A stretch of 64,000 bases of DNA from Myxococcales bacterium (lineage in GTDB: Bacteria > Myxococcota_A > Bradymonadia > UBA7976 > UBA1532): assembly GCA_020633465.1 (NCBI GenBank), contig JACKDN010000036.1:11686-75685 (forward strand). The letters run 5' to 3'. The notes under the pieces are model-generated. The model made no database searches, was not told where the DNA came from, and saw only the letters and a list, made by a program, of their open reading frames with translations. The position numbers and the translations under genes are program-made. Of this stretch, positions 45,926 through 53,374 are shown one piece after another; positions within the stretch are counted from its first letter, which is position 1; every line of letters begins with the position of its first letter.

Positions 45926-48442
45926 GCGCGCCGCTCCCCCTCGGCGCCCGCCGCTGGCTGGCGCGCCGCCCCAAGGGCGCCGGCCTGGGTCGCTACGCCC
46001 TCGCCACGTCGCTGCCCACGGGCGCCACGGCGGCCACCCTGCGCGCGCTCGCCGGCGTCGGCGGCGCGCGCTCGGTGCGCCTCACCGGCGCCGACCAGGG
46101 CTACCTGTACGCCGAGATCCTGCCCGCCGAGACCGCCGCCACCCTGCTCGCGGCCGGCCACGCCGGCCTGCCCGCGCCGGTCGCCGCGCGCCTCGTCGCC
46201 AACGCCGCCGCCGCGCTCGCCGCCCTCGACCGCGCCGGCCACGGGCACCCCGCGCTGGGCCCGGACGACGTCCTGCTGACCTACCAGGGGCATTGCCGCG
46301 TGGCGTGCCTCGCGCCCGGCGCGCTCGCGGGCGCGCGCGCGACCAGCCAGGCCCACGTGCAGGCCCTCGGCGCCCTGCTGCGCCTGCTGCTCACCGGCGA
46401 CCGCAGCGCGGCCTTCACCACGCCGCCCCCGCCCCTCGAGGTGGTCGTGCGTCGCGCCGCCGGCACCGATCCGGGCAGCGCCTTCCACCACCCCGGCGAG
46501 CTGGGCGCCGCCCTCGAGGTCTGGCTGCACGCCGATCCCACCGCCGCCGCCTTCGACGAGGCCGCCGCCGCCCAGTGGATCCGCCGCACCTGCGCCGCCC
46601 GCTTCGAGCGCTGGCGCGAGGCCCTGCGCGCGCTGAAGGGCGACGCGCCCGAGGCGGCCGAGCCCCTGCTGGTCGAGCTGCTGAGCGCGACCGCCGCGGA
46701 CGCCACGGCGCCGCCGCCGGCCGTCGCGCCGCGGCACGCGCACCCGTCGGCGGCGCCCAGGGCCCGCCTCAGGCCCGCCGACCTCGGCGCCGCCGTCGCG
46801 CCACCGCCGCCGAAGCTCGGCGCCGCCGCCCTCCGCCGCGCCACCCTCCGCCGCGCCGCCCCCGCCGCCGCGCCGCCGCCGCCGCGCCGCCGCCCGCCAC
46901 GGCGCCGCCCGCCAGGCCAGCCCCCACCGAGGGCGGCCCGCCCCCACCCTCGCGAAGTCGCCGCCCGCCGAGCGGCTCGAGGCGCCCCGGCCCGCGCCGT
47001 CCGCGGACCCCGAGCCGGTCGTCCCCGACGCGCCCTCCGCCCGCTTCGAGGCCGGCCTGCGCCTCGAGGACGACGCCGACGACGATCGCGTCCTGCTGCC
47101 CGACCTGAGCCTCGACGACGTGCTCGACGCCCTCGCCGGCGGCGGCGCCAGCGGCGATCCCACCTCGGCCCCGGTCGCCGAGATCGTCCGCTGCGTGGGC
47201 GACGTGGTGGTCGCCTCGAGCGTGCTGCACGCGGGCGAGCGCTTCCGCGACGCCGCCGGCCTGGTGCGCGTGCGCATGACCGCCGATCAGGCCGTCCTTC
47301 ACCTCGCCCCCGCGACGCACGGCGTGCTGCACCACGCGCTGGGCGGCGACGAGCCCCTCGAGCCCGGCAAGCCCGCCGCGATCGAGCTCGGCGCGCGCGC
47401 CGAGATCACCGCCGACGGCATCACCTGGCGCCTCCGCGTCGACCGCGCGGCCCGCGCCGCCGGGCGCGCGACGGGCGTGAAGCGCCCCTGGCCGCTGTAC
47501 CTGGGCAGCGTGGGCGTCGCGGTCGGCCTGCACCTGCTGTTCTTCCTCGGCGTCATCTCGCTCGACCAGTTCGGCGTGCAGTTCACGGTCGACCGCCCGG
47601 CCGAGTCCGAGCGCTTCGCCGAGCTGCGCCCCCCCAGCGAGCTGCCCGACCGCAAGCCCGAGCCGCCGAAGCCGAAGCCGAAGCCCGAGCCGAAGCCGCC
47701 GCCCCCGAAGAAGCGCGCCGAGCCGACACCGCAGCCGCCCCCCGATCCCACCGAGGCGCGGCCCGAGATCCCCGAGCGCATCAACCGCAAGCTGCAGCAG
47801 CGCGTGACCAAGAGCCGCAAGCGGGGCGAGGACGCCGCGGCCGCGCTGATGCGCCAGCTCGAGACCGCGGGCGCCGGCGCCAAGGGCGCGGGCGACGACC
47901 TCAAGGAGGTCATGAAGGGCATGGACGCCGTCGAGGGCAAGCCGGGCAGCGGCGCGCTCGAGGTGGCCAGCGCCATGGGCGACGCGCCCGGCGCCGATCT
48001 GAAGGTCGGCGGCGGCGGCGGCGACGCGCTCGACACGCTGGGCGGGGACGCGGTGAAGGCCACCGGCGCCGGCCGGCTGAAAGGCACCCGCAAGCCGAAG
48101 GGCGTGCGCGGCAAGGTCAGCAGCGTCCGCGCGCTGACCAAGGTGGGCTGCGACATCGACAAGGGCGCCGTGCGCCGCGCGGTCGAGGCCAACGTCGGGC
48201 GCATCCAGGGCTGCTACGAGAACGCGCTGGGCAAGAACGCCAGCCTCAGCGGCAAGCTGACCCTCGAGTGGCAGATCGACGCGCAGGGCCGCGCGACGGG
48301 CACCCGCGTGCGGGTGTCGACGCTGGGGGATCCCAGCGTCGCGAGCTGCGTCATCGGCGTGATCAAGAAGACGAAGTTCCCGCCGTGGACCGGCGGCGTG
48401 TGCCCGATCAGCTACCCCTTCGTCTTCAGCCAGAGCCGCTGA
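45922..48442 (+). CDS. AgmX/PglI-type envelope protein with N-terminal pseudokinase; frame broken in linker
   Basis: GTG 45922 overlaps the previous stop. The first reading frame (to about 46850) encodes a kinase-like fold without catalytic residues: the catalytic loop reads HPALGPDDVLL and the DFG position is lost, while ALGALLRLLLTG and the C-lobe are kept. The second frame, clean from about 46920 to 48442, holds a beta-rich segment, a TM helix (YLGSVGVAVGLHLLFFLGV), a Pro/Lys-rich periplasmic rod and the AgmX/PglI (TonB-C-like) domain with VGRIQGCYENAL and YPFVF. The frames meet in a CCG/GCC-rich Ala/Pro linker at 46800-46930; a one-base error would unite them into about 839 residues. Otherwise these are two genes. 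Comparable to GltG/GltJ-type proteins that couple an inner-membrane motor to the outer envelope (inference). Confidence 0.75.
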
Positions 48443-48445
48443 CTG

Positions 48446-48607
48446 GAGCCTGTTCCCCATTCGGGGCGCTTCGCGGTGCACGCCCCCGAATGCTCGGCTC
48501 GGCGTTGCGAAAGCAAGGCGATACCGTCGGGTATCGTCATGCTTCCGCGCCTGGATCCGAGCTTTCGGTGACGCACCCCGCTCGACCCCTCTATGAGGAA
48601 CAGGCTC
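48446..48607. mobile_element. MITE-like element with 15-bp terminal inverted repeats
   Basis: GAGCCTGTTCCCCAT (48446-48460) and its near-perfect inverse ATGAGGAACAGGCTC (48593-48607; one mismatch) bound a 162-bp element without a gene of its own. Inside are a CATTCGGGG/CCCCGAATG stem and a GATACC/GGTATC hairpin. It fills the gap between the AgmX/PglI stop and the HAD gene, and the HAD stop codon lies in its right end. No target-site duplication is obvious. Confidence 0.65.
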
Positions 48608-49205
48608 TGAGCAGGTAACCCACGCCGGCGCTCTCGAGCAGCGGCAGGTCCCACTTCGAGTCGCCCAGCGCGACCGCCGGCGCAGGGAAGCCCAACTCGC
48701 GCCACGCCGCCACCTTGCCTTCGCCGACGGTCACCGGCTCGGTGAACACCCCCGGGGTGGCGCCCGGCGTCTCGATGGCCAGGATCTTCGCGCCCTGCAG
48801 GCCCACGATCTCCGCGCCGACCTCGGCGGCCAGGCGCGGGGACGCGCTCACGATCCACACCTCGACCCCCCGCTCGATACACGCGCGCAGCGCCGACACC
48901 AGGTGGTCGCGGGGGCGCAGGCGGGGGGCCAGGAAGCGCGCCAGCGCCGCCCGCAGCGGCGCCCGCCCCCGCAGCGCCTCGGCGGCCTCGCGACAGCCCC
49001 CCTCGTAGTCGGTCTCCATGCGCCGCAGGTAGGCGGCGACGTCGTAGGTCGGCTCGAGCTCCGCGCCCACCCAGCGCACGCTGTCGTCGCCCACGTCGCC
49101 GGCCCACAGGGTGCCGTCGGCGTCCGTCGCGACGCGGTCGCCCGGGCGGAGGGCGTCGAGGGCCGCGTCGACCTCGCTGGGCAGAGGATCTCGGATGATC
49201 TGCAT
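48591..49205 (-). CDS. HAD-superfamily phosphatase, PSP-like
   Basis: Hydrolase of 204 residues with the HAD motifs in order: DADGT (motif I nucleophile Asp, about residue 28) in VATDADGTLW, the Ser of IVSAS (motif II), Lys in GEGKVAAW (motif III) and GDSKWDLPLL (motif IV). A helical cap lies between I and II, as in phosphoserine phosphatase-type (HAD-IB) enzymes. Substrate unknown; cytoplasmic. The last few residues (RACSS) and the stop are supplied by the right terminal repeat of the adjoining MITE-like element, so the original C terminus may have differed. Confidence 0.87.
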   Translation of the reverse strand: MQIIRDPLPSEVDAALDALRPGDRVATDADGTLWAGDVGDDSVRWVGAELEPTYDVAAYLRRMETDYEGGCREAAEALRGRAPLRAALARFLAPRLRPRDHLVSALRACIERGVEVWIVSASPRLAAEVGAEIVGLQGAKILAIETPGATPGVFTEPVTVGEGKVAAWRELGFPAPAVALGDSKWDLPLLESAGVGYLLRACSS

Positions 49206-49258
49206 GCGCGCAGTCTGCGCGGTGCCGCGCGCCTTTGTCGACCACCCGTCGACAGTGC

Positions 49259-49287
49259 TTGACCTCACGCCCGATTCAGGGCACAAC
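49259..49287 (+). promoter_or_regulatory. Putative promoter of the porin operon
   Basis: TTGACC (49259-49264) and CACAAC (49282-49287) with 17-nt spacing, arranged like the motor-operon promoter. The -35 is good, the -10 weak. The Fur-like box lies just downstream of the expected start. Confidence 0.4.
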
Positions 49288-49302
49288 GGGCCCGGCTGCA
49301 AC

Positions 49303-49317
49303 TGAAAGTCATTATCA
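49303..49317 (+). promoter_or_regulatory. Fur-like operator
   Basis: TGAAAGTCATTATCA matches the 7-1-7 Fur consensus TGATAAT-N-ATTATCA at 12 of 14 arm positions, in an AT-rich island within a very GC-rich region. It lies between the putative promoter and the AGGAG site of the porin gene, where a bound repressor would block transcription under iron-replete conditions. Confidence 0.5.
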
Positions 49318-49331
49318 TAAAGGAGCCCGAG

Positions 49332-50612
49332 ATGAACCGCTTGTTGGGCACCGCTCTCCTCGGCGCCGCCACCCTGCTGCCCGTCACCGCCCTCGCCCAG
49401 GCGGGCGATCCCGCCCTCGAGGCCAAGGTCGACGCGCTCGCCACCGAGCTGAACCTGCTGAAGGAGAGCCTGCACGTGCCCGAGGACGAGGCCCGCCGCA
49501 GCTACTTCGGCATGGGCCCCGCCGCCTCGAAGGTCTACGAGCACGACGGCCTGTCCCTCGGCGGCTACGGTGAGTTCTACTTCGGCCACTTCCTCGGCGA
49601 CGCCGAGAAGGGCGAGCGGGGCGCCCACCGCGGCGACATCTACCGGCTGATCACCTACCTCGGCTACAAGTTCAGCGATCTCGTGGTGTTCAACGCCGAG
49701 GTCGAGTTCGAGCACGCCACCACGGGCACCAACGTCGAGAACGGCGAGTCGGGCGAGGTGGCGGTCGAGTTCCTGTACCTCGACCTGCTGCTGCACCAGG
49801 CCCTCAACCTGCGCAGCGGCCTGATGCTGATGCCCATGGGCATCGTCAACGAGATGCACGAGCCCATCACCTACCGCGGCAACCTGCGCCCGGCCGTCGA
49901 GCAGCGGGTGCTGCCGTCGACCTGGCGCGAGGCCGGCGTGGGCCTGTACGGCGAGCCCGTCGAGGGCCTCGGCTACAAGCTCTACCTGGTCAGCGGCCTG
50001 TCCGCGAAGGGCTTCGGCGCGCGCGGCGTCCGCGGCGGCCGGCAGGGCGGCAACCACTTCGTCTGGGAGGACAAGGGCGTCGTCGCGCGGGTCGACTACC
50101 GGAGCGAGATGGTCGACGTCGGCGCCTCGGTCTACTACGGCGGCGCCGACCAGGATCCGACCGAGTCGGCCGAGGTCAGCGCGCTGATCTACGAGGCCCA
50201 CGCCATCGTCCGCTACGCCAACCTCGAGCTGCGCGGCCTGTTCGCCGAGTCGCGCATCGACGGCGCCGAGGACGTCGGCGCCGTTCAGGGCAGCGCCGAT
50301 CCCGTCGCCGTGCCCGAGGCCTCGCGCGGCTGGTACGCCGAGGTCAGCTACGACCTCTGGCCGCACGTCGGGCAGAACGAGATGTTCGCGCTGCGGCCCT
50401 TCGCCCGCTTCGAGCAGATGAACCTGAACGCCGAGATGCCCGCGGGCTTCGAAGCCAACGACGCCCTCGACACCACCGAGATCATCGGCGGCGTCGAGTT
50501 CCAGCCGCACCCGGACGTCGTGTTCAAGCTCGAGTACGCCCGCCTGACCACCGCCGAGGACGACGCCGACCCCCGCCAGGAGATCCGCTTCGGCGGCGGC
50601 TTCATCTTCTGA
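49332..50612 (+). CDS. Outer-membrane porin (OprP/O-like)
   Basis: Predicted porin of 426 residues. A Sec signal peptide ends near ALA (about 22), followed by a short coiled coil (LEAKVDALATELNLLKESL) and then alternating amphipathic strands typical of 16-18-stranded barrels: GGYGEFYFGHF, YRLITYLGYKFSDLVVFNAEV, LRSGLMLMPMGIVNE and a C-terminal strand ending IRFGGGFIF with a terminal Phe. This is the look of phosphate-selective-porin-type proteins; the actual solute is unknown. ATG 49332 follows AGGAG. The Fur-like box upstream and the FMN-binding partner downstream suggest a link to iron. Confidence 0.87.
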   Translation: MNRLLGTALLGAATLLPVTALAQAGDPALEAKVDALATELNLLKESLHVPEDEARRSYFGMGPAASKVYEHDGLSLGGYGEFYFGHFLGDAEKGERGAHRGDIYRLITYLGYKFSDLVVFNAEVEFEHATTGTNVENGESGEVAVEFLYLDLLLHQALNLRSGLMLMPMGIVNEMHEPITYRGNLRPAVEQRVLPSTWREAGVGLYGEPVEGLGYKLYLVSGLSAKGFGARGVRGGRQGGNHFVWEDKGVVARVDYRSEMVDVGASVYYGGADQDPTESAEVSALIYEAHAIVRYANLELRGLFAESRIDGAEDVGAVQGSADPVAVPEASRGWYAEVSYDLWPHVGQNEMFALRPFARFEQMNLNAEMPAGFEANDALDTTEIIGGVEFQPHPDVVFKLEYARLTTAEDDADPRQEIRFGGGFIF

Positions 50613-50685
50613 CGTCGCCGACCGACGACCCACCGCGCTTGCCCTGGCGCGCACGATCCGTATCTTGGGCAGGCTGGAGGTGCAG

Positions 50686-51261
50686 ATGAATGTCCATTTC
50701 AAAATGGTCGCCGGGCTGAGCACGCTGTCTCTGGCCGCCCTGCTGCTGCTGGCGGCCCCGGCGACGGCCGAGGTGTTCCACTCGAAGCAGAGCGCGTTCG
50801 CGGCCGCCTTCCCCGCGGGCGCCGACGTCGAGCAGGTCAACGTCTTCCTCAGCGACGAGGACGCCGCCTGGATCAAGTCGCACGCGGGCGTCGAGTGGCC
50901 CGGCCGCCTGGCCAACGTCTACGTGGCCCGCAAGGACGGCGAGCCCGTCGCCTACGGCTACTTCGACACCCACAAGGTGCGCACGCTGGACGAGACGGTG
51001 CTGCTGGTCGTGCGGCCCGACGGGCACCTCGAGCAGGTGGTGCAGGTGGCCTTCCACGAGCCCGCCGAGTACCGCGCGCCCGGCCGCTGGCTGGCCCAGT
51101 TCCGCGACCGCGCCCTCGACCCGAAGCTGTCGCTGAAGGCCGACATCGACGGCCTCAGCGGCGCCACCCTGACCGCGCGCGCACTCACCGCCAGCGTGCG
51201 CGCGGTGCTCGCGCTGCACCAGCGCAAGTTCGGCGCCTCCCCGGGCGACACCAAGGGCTGA
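50686..51261 (+). CDS. Exported FMN-binding domain protein
   Basis: Protein of 191 residues with an N-terminal signal peptide (hydrophobic core to about residue 27, ATA). It has one FMN_bind domain (about 75-185). The covalent-flavin motif DGLSGATLT near residue 155 supplies the Thr to which FMN is attached by ApbE-type transferases in this family (NqrC, RnfG, periplasmic reductases). It should therefore carry electrons outside the cytoplasm. ATG 50686 follows GGAGG by 5 nt. It shares an A with the next gene (TGATG). Confidence 0.88.
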   Translation: MNVHFKMVAGLSTLSLAALLLLAAPATAEVFHSKQSAFAAAFPAGADVEQVNVFLSDEDAAWIKSHAGVEWPGRLANVYVARKDGEPVAYGYFDTHKVRTLDETVLLVVRPDGHLEQVVQVAFHEPAEYRAPGRWLAQFRDRALDPKLSLKADIDGLSGATLTARALTASVRAVLALHQRKFGASPGDTKG

Positions 51262-51776
51262 TGCGCTTCGTCGTCACCGGTGAGTGGAGCCGGAACACCC
51301 TGCTTCGCCTCATCGTGGCGATGTTCCTGGTGTTCGTGCTGCTCTTCGTCGTCAGCAGCGCGATGCTGTTCTTCACCCGCATGAGCCTCGACCCCGCCAA
51401 GGTGGTCGAGTACTTCCTGGGCGAGCCGCACCTCGAGTTCGGCCGCCCGCCGCGCCCCTACAAGGCCCTTGTCGAGACCAGCCACATGCACCTGTTCGCC
51501 ATGGGCATGCTGGTGATGGTGCTGACGCACCTGCTGCTGTTCGTGCCGATCAAGCCGGCTTTGAAGGGCTGGCTGGTGCTGGTGTCCTTCGCCGCGGCCC
51601 TGCTCGACGAGCTGAGCAACTGGCTGGTGCGCTTCGCCTCGCCGGCCTTCGCCTGGCTGAAGATCGGCAGCTTCGTGGTGATGGAGGTGTCGCTGTCGCT
51701 GCTGGTGATCGTGCTGGCGGTGTACGTCGCGCGGCCGGGCCGCAACGCCTACAAGGACACCCAGCCCAAGGGCTGA
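51261..51776 (+). CDS. Four-helix inner-membrane protein, partner of the FMN-binding protein
   Basis: Membrane protein of 171 residues with four hydrophobic helices (about 14-36, 72-92, 100-122, 133-158). His residues in SHMHLFAMGM at the second helix could bind haem or metal. No family can be named securely, but tight coupling to an FMN-binding protein suggests a membrane electron donor or anchor for it. ATG 51261 shares its A with the upstream stop. The gene ends 1 nt before the convergent stop of the next gene. Confidence 0.83.
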   Translation: MRFVVTGEWSRNTLLRLIVAMFLVFVLLFVVSSAMLFFTRMSLDPAKVVEYFLGEPHLEFGRPPRPYKALVETSHMHLFAMGMLVMVLTHLLLFVPIKPALKGWLVLVSFAAALLDELSNWLVRFASPAFAWLKIGSFVVMEVSLSLLVIVLAVYVARPGRNAYKDTQPKG

Positions 51777-51777
51777 C

Positions 51778-52767
51778 TCACAGCAACAGCAGCGCGACGG
51801 CGACCACGGCGGCGACGCCCGCCGCGGCGGCGGCCAGCAGGCCCACCGGGAAGCCCGCCGGGGGCGCGGGCGCGGCGACCGGCGCGAGCCTCGGGGCGGC
51901 GGACGGGAGCGGGGTCGGTGACACCGCCGTCGGGCGCGGCGTCGGCTCGAGGGTGCGCCCCGCGCGCTCGAGGTCCAGCTCGAGCGCCACGTCGTCGCCG
52001 GCGGCCGCGCCCCACTTGATCGCGGGCAGGTCCGGGTTGCTCTCGACGGCGGGCGTGTCGTCGATGATCTCGTCGCGGCGGTCGGGCAGATCCTCGGGCC
52101 GAACCGCGCCCTCGGGGCGGAACGGCGCCTCGGCGGCGGCGGGCGCCGGCGCGGGGGCCATCCAGGCCGCCAGATCGACGTCGAGGGCCTCGGCGTCGGA
52201 CTCGAAGGCGTCATCCCCGGCCGCGGCGGCCGCCGCCCGCACCTCGTCGGCGGACAGGCGGAGGGGCTTGTCCCGGCCGCCGCCGCCCACCTGCACGTGG
52301 CCCGGCGCGCTTCGACCGCCGCCCGCGCGCTGCACCGGCTCGGGGCGCCGGCCGGCGGGCGTAGGCGCCTCGCTGGTGGGCGACTCCTCGGCCGCAGGCG
52401 CGTCCGCGGCCGGCGGCGCCGCGGCGGCCGGCGCCGAGCTCGCGCGGCGCGGCGACGCGGTGCAGAGGGCCGCCACCAACGTGTCGACGCCGCGATCCGG
52501 GCCCGACACCGCCGGCACGACCATCGCCGGCCAGGCGAAGCGCTCCTCGAGGCAGGCGGCCAGCGCCTCGGCCGCGGCGCGATCGGCCGCGTCGGCCAGC
52601 CACACGGTGCGGCCGCGCCGGCGCAGCTCGATCTCACCCGTCGTCAGGCGCAGAGCGTGGCGCGCCAGCCCGAAGACGCGGTCGGTCACCGCGTCGTCGG
52701 CGCGCGGCTTGAGCAAGACCCGGTACTGCACCCCGACCCCCCGCCGCATCCCGGTGCGCTGGTTCAC
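51778..52767 (-). CDS. Hypothetical protein with C-terminal membrane anchor
   Basis: Protein of 329 residues, not recognised. About 90 N-terminal residues form a small alpha/beta domain (VQYRVLLKPRADDAVTDRVF..LRLTTGEIELRRRGRTVWL) that looks like a sequence-processing or FHA-unrelated regulatory fold. A long Ala/Pro-rich acidic linker follows, containing LDLAAWMAP and DLPDRRDEIIDDTP. The last 25 residues are a TM helix (VGLLAAAAAGVAAVVAVALLLL), so the protein is probably tail-anchored. GTG 52767 or the later ATG (residue 7) could be the start; an AT-rich island at 52768-52798 is probably its promoter. Confidence 0.75.
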   Translation of the reverse strand: MNQRTGMRRGVGVQYRVLLKPRADDAVTDRVFGLARHALRLTTGEIELRRRGRTVWLADAADRAAAEALAACLEERFAWPAMVVPAVSGPDRGVDTLVAALCTASPRRASSAPAAAAPPAADAPAAEESPTSEAPTPAGRRPEPVQRAGGGRSAPGHVQVGGGGRDKPLRLSADEVRAAAAAAGDDAFESDAEALDVDLAAWMAPAPAPAAAEAPFRPEGAVRPEDLPDRRDEIIDDTPAVESNPDLPAIKWGAAAGDDVALELDLERAGRTLEPTPRPTAVSPTPLPSAAPRLAPVAAPAPPAGFPVGLLAAAAAGVAAVVAVALLLL

Positions 52768-52779
52768 GCTATATAAAGC

Positions 52780-53280
52780 TCACATATCAATCAAACCGAA
52801 GGTGGGCGTCCGGCGTCGCGCCGGCGGCGGCGTCCGGCGGCCCGCCCTCGGGCACCCCCGCCTCGGCCGCGCGGGCGTCGGGGCGACCGTCCGGGCGCCG
52901 CCGTCCGGGGCGCCACCGTCCGGGGCGCCGCCGTCCGCGGCGCCGCCGTCCAGGGCGCCCGCCAGGTACAGGACGTGGCGCGGACGGGGCCGCGCGCGCG
53001 CGCCAAGCGGTACCCGCCCCGCTCGGCGGCGCGGGCGGGCGGACCGGCGCGCTCGCGTCGAGTCCCAGCGGCGCCGTCGGCGCCGCCGCCGCGCCCTCGG
53101 CGGCGCGGCGTCGGCGCCCAGGCTCGGCAACGGCGCCGTCGAGGCCGCCGCGGCGGGCCTCTCGCCCGCGGGCGGCGGCGCGCCCCGCCCTCTCGAGCTG
53201 GCCGGCGGCGTGGGCCAGAGCGCCCAGATCACCGCAGCGAACATCGCCAGCCCGCCCACCGCCGCCACCCAACGCCCCAC
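52780..53280 (-). CDS. Uncertain small membrane-anchored protein, frame probably disturbed
   Basis: GTG 53280 has GGGAGG 6 nt upstream and opens a protein with an N-terminal TM helix (VGGLAMFAAVIWALW) and a Pro/Ala-rich linker. After about residue 65 the uninterrupted frame turns into Arg runs, while natural-looking sequence appears in another frame (LGLDASAPVRPPAP), then back in the first frame as a GGAPDGG repeat, then in the second again (AEAGVPEGGPPDAA, stop 52787). The gene is plausible but its sequence is probably corrupted by small indels in GC-rich repeats. Function unknown. Confidence 0.45.
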   Translation of the reverse strand: MGRWVAAVGGLAMFAAVIWALWPTPPASSRGRGAPPPAGERPAAAASTAPLPSLGADAAPPRARRRRRRRRWDSTRARRSARPRRRAGRVPLGARARPRPRHVLYLAGALDGGAADGGAPDGGAPDGGARTVAPTPARPRRGCPRAGRRTPPPARRRTPTFGLIDM

Positions 53281-53374
53281 GCCGCGCCTCCCGCGATGCT
53301 GACGAACGACCTCGGGTACCTTACTGTGTGCGCCGACCGAGAGGACGCGTGAACGCCCTCGGAAGGAGGAGCCC

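Noticed and set aside
52768..52798. AT-rich island with TATATA and TTGATT as a defined promoter
   Set aside because: The boxes cannot be placed with normal spacing (13 or 15 nt), so only a general promoter-like island is noted.
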